From contig JALDRG010000004.1 in the NCBI GenBank assembly GCA_031315995.1, forward strand, positions 62,001 through 126,000: 64,000 nt of DNA, in the 5' to 3' direction. The stretch is from Nitrospira sp. GTDB taxonomy: Bacteria > Nitrospirota > Nitrospiria > Nitrospirales > Nitrospiraceae. The notes beneath the pieces are model-generated. The model ran no database searches. It worked only from the letters and a program-made list of their open reading frames with translations, and had not been told where the DNA came from. A program made the translations under genes and the position numbers. Positions 36,801 through 45,819 of the stretch are shown here, one piece after another. Position 1 is the stretch's first letter. Each line of letters starts with the position of its first letter.

Positions 36801-39800
36801 ATTCCGTCCGAGCGAAGGGCGTATTGGTAAAGTTGAACAGTACCTGCACCAGCGGTAATCCGCCCTGACTGCGATCTGGTCGCAACTCTTCGACGAGCTT
36901 TTCAAACGGAATGTCTTGGTGCGCATAGGCCTCGAGCGACAAGTCCCTGACCTTCCGCATCAATTCACGGAAGCTCAAATCACCCGTGACCTCCGTCCGC
37001 AACACCAGCGTATTCACGAACGTGCCGATCAAATCCTCGATCGCCAACCGATTCCGGTTCGCGATCGGGGTCCCGATCACCAGATCCCCCTGCTGTGTGA
37101 GGCGATGCAGGAGGCCGAAAAATCCGGCCAAGAACACCATGTACAACGTCACGCCTTCGCGCACGCTGAGTTGTTTGAGACGATTCACGAGCGCCCAGGA
37201 AAGATCGAGAGACACCTGATCGCCCTTAAACGAATGGACCGGCAGCCGCGGTCGATCGGCCGGCAAAGTCAGCACCGGCAGGTCGGCCAGCTTGGATTTC
37301 CAGTGCGCGAGTTGTTCGGCCAACACCGGCCCTGTCAACCAGGTCCGTTGCCACTGAGCAAAATCGGCATATTGAATCGCGAGGTCGGGCTGCATCGCAA
37401 AGGGCTTGCCGGCGCAAAACGCGTTGTAACACCGGACGAGTTCGCGAGCGATCACACCATAGGACCATTGATCGGAAATAATGTGATGGGTGCTCACAAC
37501 CAGCACATGGTCTTCTTCACCCAATTGGACCAGGAGCAGGCGCAGCAGCGGACCCTGTTCGAGATCGAACGGATGACGCGCCTCGGCGGTCGCCAGTTCC
37601 AGCGCTCGAGCTTCTCGCATCTCTCGAGACAGCCCCCGAAGATCTTTCTCCGTCCACAGCGGCGCCAGTGAGGCATGAATGATCTGGCGCGCTTGCCCGT
37701 CCACCGTCATGAACGTGGTCCGAAGCGCGTCATGCCGGCGGACCAGCTCCTGCACACTCCAACGCAACGCCGCCCGGTTGAGAGGGCCGTGCAAGCGCAC
37801 GCTGGCCGGAATGTTGTAGGCCGCGGCAGCCGGCGACAACTGATACAGAAACCACATCCGCTCCTGCGCAAAAGACAATGGCAGCGGCACCCCCCGCGCA
37901 GCCCTCGATATTGTCGGCTCGCTCTGCGTCTGCGGCTGATTCCCACCGTTTTGCGCCCGCGTGATCACCTCGGCCAATGTCGCGATGGTCGGCCGTTCGA
38001 AGACTTGCCGCAGGGGCAAGGCAATCCTGAACAGGGCTTGGACTCTGGATACCAGTTGCGTGGCCAGCAGGGAATGACCGCCCAGTTCAAAAAAGTTGTC
38101 GTGCACGCCGATGTCCTTCACGTGCAGAATTTCACTCCAGATGTCGGCCAACACCTGCTCAGTGGACGTCCGCGGCGCGAGAAACTCGGAGCTCAGATCG
38201 ACTTTGCTGGCGCGACTGTCCGCAGCGACACGGAGCGCGCGACGATCGACCTTGCCGTTGGCGGTCAGGGGAAGCGCCTCCATTTCGACAAACGCCGAAG
38301 GAATCATATGTGCGGGCAACTGACTGCGGAGTTGCTCCCGCAACTGCGTCAACCCCAGCCGGTTGTGGGGGCGAGGGACCATGAAGGCGACGATCCGCTT
38401 ATCTCCGGGCTGATCTTCTCGTACCTCCACCACAGCGCGTTCCAGATCCGGGTGCCGATTCAGGACGGCCTCGATCTCCTCCAGTTCAATGCGATAGCCG
38501 CGAATCTTGACCTGACGATCAACGCGACCGCGATAATCGAGCTGCCCATCCGGCCGCCAGCGCACCAGATCACCGGTCCGGTACAAACGAGCCCCAGGGC
38601 GGCTTGAAAACGGATCGGCGATGAACTTCGCATCGGTGAGCTCCGGTCGACCACGATATCCTCGCGCCACCCCCATGCCGCCGATATAAAGTTCCCCGGC
38701 GACACCCACCGGCACCGGCTGGCGATGCTGGTCCAACACGTAGACGGAGGATCTGCGAATCGCGCGTCCGATCGGCAGATCGTCGTGCAGCTCGTCGTTC
38801 ACGCCGAGGCCGGTGAGATCCGACCAGGTGACGGCGACCGTCGTTTCGGTGGGACCATAGGTGTTCAACAACCGAACGGCGCTGCCGACCAGTTTCGCCC
38901 AACGCTGGACGATCTGAGGCAGAACACGCTCTCCACCGATGATGACGGTCCGCACGGATTCCGGGAACCGGAGCTGTTCCAATTCCATTCGGGTGACGAC
39001 TTCATGCCAGTAGGCGGTCGGCAGGTCCAACAGGGTCAGGCCCCACTCGCGGCTTCGGTCCAGAAATTCCGGCACCGAATCGACCATGACCGACGTACGC
39101 AGCACCAATGTCGCTCCCGTGGTCAGGCAGGGAAAGATTTCCTCGGCGGCAGTATCGAAGCTCAACGATGCGAATTGCAGCACCCGGTCACGGGCCGCGA
39201 GACCGACGATATCGGTGATGGCCCCCACATAGTTGGCGATCGACTGATGCTCAATCATCACCCCTTTGGGATGACCGGTAGAACCTGACGTATAGATCAC
39301 ATAGGCGAGATTGTCCGGAGCATCCGTGCCATCGATCGCATGATCCGGAAAGCGGGCGATTTGGTCCCACTCGGAATCGAGACAAATCGTGTGAGGATTC
39401 GTGGTGGGCAGCCGGGCGAGTTGATCCTGTTGCGTCACCAGCACCCGGACTTGACTATCTCTCAACATATAGTCCAACCGGTCGGTCGGATAATCGGCAT
39501 CCAACGGGAGGTAGGCCCCGCCTGATTTCAGAATGCCGAGCATGCCGACGATCAAATTTGGCGACCGTTCCACACAGAGCCCGACGACCACGCCCGGCGC
39601 GACACCCCGGCGGCGCAGGTAATGGGCCACACGATTGGCGCGCGCATCCAACTCTCGATAGGTCAAGACCTGATCGCCCTGTTGGATCGCAACGGCTTCG
39701 GGAGTCCGCGACACCTGTGCTTCGATCAGGCGATGGAGGCACTGGCCTGGCTCCGTCACGTCCGAGGACTGCCCCCATGTCAAGACAGTCTCACGCCGTT

Positions 39801-42800
39801 CCGCCTCAGTCATCAACGGCAAGGACCCGATCCGCCCGGCGGGGTCGGCGACGAGGCCCTCCAGCACCCGCGTGAAATGCGCCCGCATCCCCGCAATACG
39901 GTCCGGCGCAAATAACTCGGCTTTATATTCGAAATAGCCGGACAGCCCCTGCTCTGATTCGGCCAGTTCAACACAGAGATCGAACTGCCCGCTCTGTTGA
40001 GGAATCACATAGGCGTTCCACTCAGGCAAACGAGACTGCGAGAACGACAAGGGCGAGACGTCCATGTGTTGATCGAGTTCCGCCAGCAATTTGAACGGTT
40101 GCAACACGAATAGGATTTGCGCGAGAGGAGCGCGCTGACGATCGCGGGCCGGTCGCAAGTCCGACACGAGCCGCGCATAGGGATAGTCCTGATGCTCGAG
40201 CGCTTCCAGCACGGTGCGCTTCGTCTGCGCCAGCAGATCACGACCACTGGACGTGTCTTGAACAGACTCCCGCAGCACCAGCATATTCACGAAATCGCCG
40301 ACGGTCTGCGCAAAGCGAGACCGGCTCCGGCCGAAGACCGGCGTGACGATCGTCGTGTCTTCTTGATTCGTATAGCGATACAGCAGGACCTGCAGCGCAG
40401 TCAGGCAAACGGCATACAGCGTCGTGCCCTCTGCCTGGGCCCAGGCCTTAAGCCGATCCGTCAACGTTTGCTCGATATGGAACGCATGCCACGCATAGCG
40501 GCTGGGCTCCACGGTCGCCTGAGGCCGATCATAGAGCATGTCGTAGGTCGGCAGGTCACCAGCGAGCCGCGCCTTCCAGTGGTGGGCCAGACGTCGCCCC
40601 TCCTCACTGTCCAACAGGGCCCGATGCCAATTGATGAACTCACCATAGGGAACCACGGTATCGGGGAGTGCGTTCGACAAGCCTTGTGACTGAGCCTCTA
40701 GGGAGGCACAGTCCCGCTTGAGCTCATCCACCAGGTGGTTCATCGACCACCCGTCGACGGCGATATGGTGGGCGACCAACAACAACCACGTCTGATGCGT
40801 CCCTCGATAGAGAGTCGCGCTCCATAGCGGACCCTGCGCGAGATCGAACGGAATCGCCGCCGCCGCCATGGTTTCCCGCCTCAATTTCGCCCAATCCCAG
40901 GTGGAGACGTCGATGACCATCCACCTCAACGGCACCTGCTCGTGGATGCGTTGAACCGGCACATCTTCCTGCGTGTCATAGGTCGTACGAAGGATCGCAT
41001 GACGCTCGCCGAGTCGATCCAGCGCCTGTCGCAGCACGGTCTCATTCACACCGGACGGCAGGGACAGGAGGACGGAGACGTTCGCGGCGGCGCTCTCCGG
41101 TGCCAATTGACTGAGAAACCACAGGGCGGCCTGATTCTCGGAAAGCGGGCCGACATTCTTCGTACAGGAATTCGGAGGGAGGACAGGTGTCGAGGCGTCG
41201 CCTTCTCGGAGCATCTCGGATTCGATCGTCGCCGACAGTTCGCCAAGCGTCGCGCCTCCCAAGAGACTCTGGAGCGACAGGGCCACATGAAAGGACTCCT
41301 CCACGCGATGCAGGACCTCAGCGGCCATCAACGAATCGAGCCCCAGGAGATGTATCGGCCGATCGTGGGAGATGGTCTCCGGCCTGCACCTCAGACGATC
41401 GGCAATCATACCCTGCAGATCCTGCTCAATCCGCGTCCGCCGCGCTTCACGCGGAAGGGTCCGCATGTGTTCGATTGAGATGACGATTGGCTCGGCCTCG
41501 GACTGCGGTAGTGGTCGGACACTCGTTCCGATGACCGAAAGCCGGCCGGCCAGAAATAGATCACGGCAGGCTCGTCGTTGGACCTTTCCACTCGACGTCT
41601 TCGGCAGGCTTCCGGCCTTGATGAAAAGGATGGACCAGACATGGAGGTCGTGCTGCTCGGACAAGGCGGCACGAACCGCGGCAGCGAGTTCGTCGAGGGC
41701 CTGGGCGGTCACTTGGCGCTCGACCTCCTGCACGATGACTACAGCTTCCTCCCCCGCATTGTGCACGGAGAAGGCCACCGTGCCGCCTCCACGGAACAGC
41801 GCATGGGATTGTTCTACGGTTCGTTCGAGATCTTGAGGGTAGTGATTTCTGCCTCGAATGATGAGCAGATCTTTCAACCGCCCGGTCACAAACACCTCGC
41901 CATCTCTCACAAACCCGAGGTCGCCGGTTCGCAGAAACGGGCCTTCTTTCGTATCGCAAAGAGTGGCGCCGAAGGTACGCGCCGTTTCTTCCGGATTGTT
42001 CCAATACCCCTGTGCGGCGCTGGCCCCTGCCAGCCAGATCTCCCCCACCTGTTGCGCCGCACAACGGGCCAGGGTCTCCGGATGGGCGATGACCACCCGC
42101 GTATCGCCCACAGGGATTCCACAGCCGACTACCTGTCGAACCGGAGCAGCGCCCGGCTTCGCGTCAGACACCAGACCCCGCTCCAATGCGGCTGGATCAA
42201 GGGCCTGCACCGTCGGCACCCTCCCCTCTCGCTTCAACGAGATCAACAGGGTGTATTCCGCCATCCCATAGGCAGGGAAAAACGCCTCGCGACGGAACCC
42301 CGCCGGAGCGAATGCCTCGGCGAATCGGTCGATGGTGTCTGGGGCGATCGGTTCCGCGCCACAACTCGCCACGAGCCAACCCGAAAGATTCAACCTCGCG
42401 CAATCCTTCGACGCAATAGCCTCCACACAGCGACGGTAGGCAAAGTTGGGCGCGCCGCTATGGGTGACGTGATATCGTTGAATTGCTTCCAGCCAGCGCA
42501 GCGGCCGCTTCAGGAACGTGAGCGGTGACATGAGATACGAGGGACGGCCGATCCAGGCCGGTTGAACAATTCCCGTCACCAACCCGTAGTCGTGAAAATG
42601 CGGCATCCAGGACAGGCTCACGGAATGGGCATCGTAACCGCCGGCGTCGGTAATGCACCGACTCTGCGCAGCCATATTGCCGTGGCTGATCATGACGCCC
42701 TTGGGAGCGGAGGTCGATCCGGAGGTGTATTGCAGATACGCCAGCGTCGAGGAGAAGGGTTGTGTCGCAGTCGAGGGCGCAGCCTGGCCTGAAAAGCTCG

Positions 42801-43305
42801 CATCGCAGACCAGCCACTGTTCGAGCGGAATCGCACTGCCCTGGGCCCGAAGCATCTCGAGAATCTGATGCGTGCTCAATGCTCCGGCAACGCAGGCATC
42901 CTCGGCAATACGTTGCACACGCGCGACACTGACCTTCGCCCGAAACGCGTCCGGCGAGGGAACCGGCACCGCGACTAGGCCGGCATACAACACGCCCCAA
43001 AACGCCTGGACGAATTCCAGTCCCGGTGGATAGACCAGGAGCAAGCGCGCTCCCGGCGCGAATTTGGTTTGCAGATGAGCGGCGATCAAGCGAGCCTTGG
43101 CGTCGAGCTCTCGGTAGGTCAGGACGGCATCAGGAGTGACCCCATCCCGTAAGAAGACGTACGCCGTCTGGTCGGGCTGGTGTATGGCCCGCCAACGCAG
43201 CACATCGAGAAGTGTCTCGCCGGGTGGAATGGTTACGGATGGATATCTGACCACAGAATGCTCAACCCCATTGGGACCGAGAAGCGCACGGAAGCCATGG
43301 GCCAT
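33892..43305 (-). CDS. NRPS: FAAL-ACP-C-A-PCP-C-A-PCP-TE
   Basis: A 3137-residue assembly line. Domains: fatty acyl-AMP ligase (20-600; YTSGSTSAPKGV at 191, GRNHYPQDLE); ACP (Ser658); C1 (720-1175; HHIAVDG, His846-Gly852); A1 (1195-1690; YTSGSTGHPKG at 1338); PCP1 (Ser1745); C2 (1805-2255; HHIISDQ at 1940, where Gln replaces the usual Gly); A2 (2275-2755; FTSGSTGQPKG at 2415); PCP2 (Ser2803 in GGYS); TE (2847-3115). By alignment to PheA the specificity residues read D-T-E-D-I-G-T-V-A-K for A1 and D-I-L-Q-L-G-V-I-W-K for A2. The second is one residue from a known Gly code. The acidic residues in A1 suggest a basic substrate. The TE elbow is GGTCTGG, so Cys2933 replaces Ser. No epimerase domain. 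Predicted product: fatty acyl-X-Gly, linear or cyclised. Confidence 0.93.
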   Translation of the reverse strand: MAHGFRALLGPNGVEHSVVRYPSVTIPPGETLLDVLRWRAIHQPDQTAYVFLRDGVTPDAVLTYRELDAKARLIAAHLQTKFAPGARLLLVYPPGLEFVQAFWGVLYAGLVAVPVPSPDAFRAKVSVARVQRIAEDACVAGALSTHQILEMLRAQGSAIPLEQWLVCDASFSGQAAPSTATQPFSSTLAYLQYTSGSTSAPKGVMISHGNMAAQSRCITDAGGYDAHSVSLSWMPHFHDYGLVTGIVQPAWIGRPSYLMSPLTFLKRPLRWLEAIQRYHVTHSGAPNFAYRRCVEAIASKDCARLNLSGWLVASCGAEPIAPDTIDRFAEAFAPAGFRREAFFPAYGMAEYTLLISLKREGRVPTVQALDPAALERGLVSDAKPGAAPVRQVVGCGIPVGDTRVVIAHPETLARCAAQQVGEIWLAGASAAQGYWNNPEETARTFGATLCDTKEGPFLRTGDLGFVRDGEVFVTGRLKDLLIIRGRNHYPQDLERTVEQSHALFRGGGTVAFSVHNAGEEAVVIVQEVERQVTAQALDELAAAVRAALSEQHDLHVWSILFIKAGSLPKTSSGKVQRRACRDLFLAGRLSVIGTSVRPLPQSEAEPIVISIEHMRTLPREARRTRIEQDLQGMIADRLRCRPETISHDRPIHLLGLDSLMAAEVLHRVEESFHVALSLQSLLGGATLGELSATIESEMLREGDASTPVLPPNSCTKNVGPLSENQAALWFLSQLAPESAAANVSVLLSLPSGVNETVLRQALDRLGERHAILRTTYDTQEDVPVQRIHEQVPLRWMVIDVSTWDWAKLRRETMAAAAIPFDLAQGPLWSATLYRGTHQTWLLLVAHHIAVDGWSMNHLVDELKRDCASLEAQSQGLSNALPDTVVPYGEFINWHRALLDSEEGRRLAHHWKARLAGDLPTYDMLYDRPQATVEPSRYAWHAFHIEQTLTDRLKAWAQAEGTTLYAVCLTALQVLLYRYTNQEDTTIVTPVFGRSRSRFAQTVGDFVNMLVLRESVQDTSSGRDLLAQTKRTVLEALEHQDYPYARLVSDLRPARDRQRAPLAQILFVLQPFKLLAELDQHMDVSPLSFSQSRLPEWNAYVIPQQSGQFDLCVELAESEQGLSGYFEYKAELFAPDRIAGMRAHFTRVLEGLVADPAGRIGSLPLMTEAERRETVLTWGQSSDVTEPGQCLHRLIEAQVSRTPEAVAIQQGDQVLTYRELDARANRVAHYLRRRGVAPGVVVGLCVERSPNLIVGMLGILKSGGAYLPLDADYPTDRLDYMLRDSQVRVLVTQQDQLARLPTTNPHTICLDSEWDQIARFPDHAIDGTDAPDNLAYVIYTSGSTGHPKGVMIEHQSIANYVGAITDIVGLAARDRVLQFASLSFDTAAEEIFPCLTTGATLVLRTSVMVDSVPEFLDRSREWGLTLLDLPTAYWHEVVTRMELEQLRFPESVRTVIIGGERVLPQIVQRWAKLVGSAVRLLNTYGPTETTVAVTWSDLTGLGVNDELHDDLPIGRAIRRSSVYVLDQHRQPVPVGVAGELYIGGMGVARGYRGRPELTDAKFIADPFSSRPGARLYRTGDLVRWRPDGQLDYRGRVDRQVKIRGYRIELEEIEAVLNRHPDLERAVVEVREDQPGDKRIVAFMVPRPHNRLGLTQLREQLRSQLPAHMIPSAFVEMEALPLTANGKVDRRALRVAADSRASKVDLSSEFLAPRTSTEQVLADIWSEILHVKDIGVHDNFFELGGHSLLATQLVSRVQALFRIALPLRQVFERPTIATLAEVITRAQNGGNQPQTQSEPTISRAARGVPLPLSFAQERMWFLYQLSPAAAAYNIPASVRLHGPLNRAALRWSVQELVRRHDALRTTFMTVDGQARQIIHASLAPLWTEKDLRGLSREMREARALELATAEARHPFDLEQGPLLRLLLVQLGEEDHVLVVSTHHIISDQWSYGVIARELVRCYNAFCAGKPFAMQPDLAIQYADFAQWQRTWLTGPVLAEQLAHWKSKLADLPVLTLPADRPRLPVHSFKGDQVSLDLSWALVNRLKQLSVREGVTLYMVFLAGFFGLLHRLTQQGDLVIGTPIANRNRLAIEDLIGTFVNTLVLRTEVTGDLSFRELMRKVRDLSLEAYAHQDIPFEKLVEELRPDRSQGGLPLVQVLFNFTNTPFARTEFQHLSWTPYEVSRGAAQLDLGLSIDPLASRKAYLEFNTDLFDRATAERWLAQYRRFMEAIADHPEEKLGRVAILTEQEQRRMLREWNATEQPVDREACFPQLFEAQVRDSPDAVAVVFEDEEVSYAELNRRANRLAHHLREQGVGPDVVVPVFLERSPDLLISLLAVMKAGGAYLPLVPGLPIRRLAAMIEASHAAVLVTESTLLAGLPQHQLRVVCLDQEAEALSRYPESNPAPLARPEHLVYVLFTSGSTGQPKGVEIEHRGLVNFLRSMQQEPGMGRQDVLLAVTPLSFDIAGLELYLPLLVGARILLASRLHAMEGEWLQHELDQGGVTVMQATPATWRMVLQSGWQGGRHLKVLCGGEALPRELAQELLVRAGSVWNVYGPTETTIWSTLERVRSAERTIALGRPIANTQVYVLDSNREPVPIGIPGELYIGGMGLARGYRGNPQLTAERFVPSPFRTGERLYRTGDQVKWLPDGKLDYVGRIDYQVKLRGFRIELGEIEAVLADDPTVKQAVVIVREDAPGDKRLVAYVVARDGRSCDPQTLRRALRDMVPDYMVPAAIVPLTEFPLTPNGKVDRQALPVPSAEPVHDSAQAIEPRNRVELQVAAIWEQVLGITPIGMRDNFFALGGYSLLALRMFSAIEQTFGIRLPMAILFQAPTIEQLADVLTDEGCTVRWRSLVAIQAEGKHPPFFAVPGVGGNVLVFARLATLLGDAQPFYGLQARGLDGKEKPFMRVEEMAAHYIDEIRSVQPHGPYLIGGTCTGGLAAYEIAQQLTALGEEVILVVMESWHPRSYLTHWSRPPYLLWPILFVWVKITTYLRLMRKLPMHDWASFWKGKVKRLWNLMHHTEVAEHQDEFLYKDQVTYATFHAVARYHLKPFRGQVLNVIASKHPLTHSSDDTRLVFGESAMGMSRTIYLPAEDSGRLFVAPHVQELATHLKTFWQDAWTRLQQKPDDRGQGPSSKAA

Positions 43306-43535
43306 AGACCTCGTATGATGCCAGTATGACGAAGCCTGGTTTTGTCACTGTCTCCGGACGGTCTCACGGCACCAAGTGAGTCTACGGCGGAATGGATCCA
43401 TTACAAAACAGAATCACCATTTCCTCAATCGTGAGATATCCGTAATGGCGGAAGAAAGTCGCATCCAAACACATGATTTCATTTGAATCTTGCAGACGAC
43501 CAGGGTAAGCTGCACGTCCTTGTCGTGCAGAGACC

Positions 43536-43623
<88 letters not shown>

Positions 43624-43625
43624 TA

Positions 43626-43800
43626 TCTGCTGCAACACCTCAAAACTCTGCGGGTGGGATTCCAACGGGGCCTCTGAAGGGGGTATGCCCCCTTCACGAA
43701 GTGACCGAAGCGAAGCGAAGGCGCGAGGGGCCCGGCCCCTTAGCGGGAGCGCGTGCGAAGCACCTAAGCGCGACTTTGAATTCCCACCCTCTCCGCCATA
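43626..43800 (+). repeat. tRNA-end-flanked structured segment
   Basis: A 19-base exact copy of the tRNA-Ser 3' end (TCCCACCCTCTCCGCCATA) occurs at 43607-43625 and again at 43782-43800, 175 bases apart. An inverted 11-base copy of the T-arm strand (GGGTGGGATTC) is at 43652-43662. Between them are a perfect 8-bp hairpin (43676-43695) and a GC-rich palindrome AGGGGCCCGGCCCCT. No integrase gene is near. It may be a remnant of integration at the tRNA, a miniature element or a structured RNA; the sequence does not decide. Confidence 0.6.
43676..43695 (+). other. Perfect hairpin downstream of tRNA-Ser
   Basis: GAAGGGGG, loop TATG, CCCCCTTC: an 8-bp stem with a 4-base loop, 53 bases after the tRNA CCA. 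No T-tract follows, so a classic terminator is not supported, although it may mark the tRNA transcript end. Confidence 0.5.
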
Positions 43801-43978
43801 CAGAGCTGGCTCGACCCGGAGCTGTCTGGACTGTTCTTGGCGACGGGATCATCCACCTTCAGTTTGTCCCTATCATTCTCGTCTCCGGCACCTACCGAGG
43901 CCAGGGGTTCCCCCACGTCTAGTGGTCTGTTCGCATCCAATGGTCCGGGCTAGTCTCTGGCTCAGACAGGAGGGTCGC

Positions 43979-44113
43979 ATGTTTGAACAAACTGAAGCTG
44001 CGGTGGTGATGACGCTGTTGGCCTTGGGGGGAATTGCCCTGATGGCGGATGAGACCATCGGAACAACGTGCATGCAGATGGTGAAATGGATTCGAACCAG
44101 AGGCAGGCGCTAA
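43979..44113 (+). CDS. Small single-helix membrane protein, 44 residues
   Basis: The ATG at 43979 has a strong ribosome-binding site (AGGAGGG, four bases of spacing). The 44 residues start MFEQTEAAVVMTLLALGGIA, forming one membrane helix, and end in a basic tail (VKWIRTRGRR). A longer ORF in the same frame from 43490 runs through the tRNA and is not credible. The stop overlaps the convergent DUF2779 gene by 4 bases. Function unknown. Confidence 0.55.
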   Translation: MFEQTEAAVVMTLLALGGIALMADETIGTTCMQMVKWIRTRGRR

Positions 44114-45615
44114 CCGGCTCTTTTCTTCAACTCCCTCCGCAACTCGACCATCGCAAGGGTGTCCCGTTCGCAGTACCGCAGTAACGCCTCTTCAATTTGC
44201 GCCTTCTCGATCCAGTCACTGACCGTAAAGATCATGCGAGCATATTCGCAAGCAGCCACGCCCCCGTCACGGATGGCCAAATCTGAGTAACTCAACGACG
44301 GCACCACAGCCGGCAAGACGGCCTTGATTGAGTAGCTGCCTTCGAAGGCCGGATGGTAGTAGTGATCCCTGATGACGATGTGCAGATCCCATAGTCGCGC
44401 GATGACCCGCTTCAAGTCTTTCCGGAGTGACGGAAAGTCCTCGGCCAGACGCTCGAGCACCGACCGTTCATAACTCGAATACACACAGATGCTGCCTTCC
44501 CTTCCCAAGGAATCCAGCAACGTGACGGCCAACTCTTCGCGCGGATCGCGCCCGTCTCGGCAGAGGTACTCGGCATGGTCGAGCCTCCCATCGAGATATT
44601 CGATGTGATTGGACCATTGGGTGGGAATTACCTGATACGGCCTCGTGCCCACGAATTTCGGCACCGCCGGCATGAAGGTCTCAAAATCCAAATGATGCAC
44701 GGGGTACTCGATCTTCTCCAGCGCCGACCGCAGGCCGTCTCCGATCCATTCCCGGTTGTCCTTCACACGACGCTGCACCGGCGTCAGGGTCACATGGTTG
44801 GGAATTTCGTCGATGCTCTCCACTCCCAACTCACGGAGCTGGACGACAGTCTTACTGCTCCCGGGCAGATGGTAGATCCAGCGAGGCGGCTTCTCATGCG
44901 TGCAATGCGCCCAGAAGGGACATTCGTAAGGGCTGTGACAATGTTCATCCGGGGCAATGGTCGGCGCGGACATGTCGCCCAGCATCGCGTGCATCGAAGC
45001 CAGGCGTGACGGCACCTCCGGCAATCGCGGGCGTACCGTCTCGTGCAAGGAACGCATCCCAAAGAGCTGCGCCAGATCGAGCTGCAGGCCATCGAACACA
45101 TACTGCGTATTCACATGCATCAGACAGATATCCACGAGCGGCAGGCCGAGCCCTTCCAGGACATAGCTTTGAATCGTGAGATCCTCCACATGCGTGGCCT
45201 TCACCTTCGTGGAGGATTTGACCTCGACGAGCCGCCAGGTAGCTTGCCCTGACTCATTCACCCCGACACGTTCCAAGACATCGACGCGAATCAGGACCTG
45301 GTCGAACTGAAACGCGCCCTCGAATATCGCCGGCACCGCAGGATCCTGGAGGAGTTCCGCCGTCTGCGCCAAGGCCTCCTGGGATTGACGGTACCCGGCC
45401 GTGACGAGACGGCCGCCGGGAAATCGCCGCCGCGCCAATTCGCCAAGATCCGTGCCCATGTCGAGAATCGCCTGGGTGGCCGCATCCGGCTTCGTAGCCA
45501 ACGCCGGAGCGTGTATGTCAAAGTACAGCCGCTTGTGGCACTGCAAACCGGACAGGTATCGCGATTTTGAGAGCCGGTAGGATGAACGAGCGGCAGGCTC
45601 GGGGGTGATCAACAT
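44110..45615 (-). CDS. DUF2779 nuclease (Cas4/RecB-like plus DEDD-like)
   Basis: A 501-residue protein with two nuclease-like parts. The N-terminal PD-(D/E)XK part shows a conserved Asp (LIRVDVLERVG) and EVKSSTKVKATHVEDLTIQS. One Cys lies near the start (GLQCHKRLY, Cys26) and three in HCHSPYECPFWAHC. This spacing resembles the Fe-S clusters of Cas4 and AddB. The C-terminal DUF2779 part begins near residue 310 with HHLDFETFMP and ends YCERDTLAMVELRREL, a DEDD/RNase-H-like exonuclease pattern. No CRISPR array or phage gene is near. Role in repair or nucleic acid processing is inferred. Confidence 0.8.
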   Translation of the reverse strand: MLITPEPAARSSYRLSKSRYLSGLQCHKRLYFDIHAPALATKPDAATQAILDMGTDLGELARRRFPGGRLVTAGYRQSQEALAQTAELLQDPAVPAIFEGAFQFDQVLIRVDVLERVGVNESGQATWRLVEVKSSTKVKATHVEDLTIQSYVLEGLGLPLVDICLMHVNTQYVFDGLQLDLAQLFGMRSLHETVRPRLPEVPSRLASMHAMLGDMSAPTIAPDEHCHSPYECPFWAHCTHEKPPRWIYHLPGSSKTVVQLRELGVESIDEIPNHVTLTPVQRRVKDNREWIGDGLRSALEKIEYPVHHLDFETFMPAVPKFVGTRPYQVIPTQWSNHIEYLDGRLDHAEYLCRDGRDPREELAVTLLDSLGREGSICVYSSYERSVLERLAEDFPSLRKDLKRVIARLWDLHIVIRDHYYHPAFEGSYSIKAVLPAVVPSLSYSDLAIRDGGVAACEYARMIFTVSDWIEKAQIEEALLRYCERDTLAMVELRRELKKRAG

Positions 45616-45819
45616 GGATGGGTCCAGGCTACCGAACGGGCGCGGCCCTTGTCCAGCCCCTGGCCAAGACTGTTCATGCCTACTGGGTACGTCGTCCGAT
45701 CCGCTCGCCCGACGGACGTCTGTTTCAAACGCCTCTCGATCACATTCATGAATGCGCTTCGCTCGTCACCGCAGAAGGACATCCTCGCGAACAACCGAGT
45801 TCTGATAGGATGACGCCCC

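Noticed and set aside
31373..43305. Classification as a siderophore cluster because of the PvdE-like exporter
   Set aside because: No TonB receptor, hydroxylase or chelating-residue enzyme is in the window. The acyl-dipeptide logic alone does not make an iron ligand.
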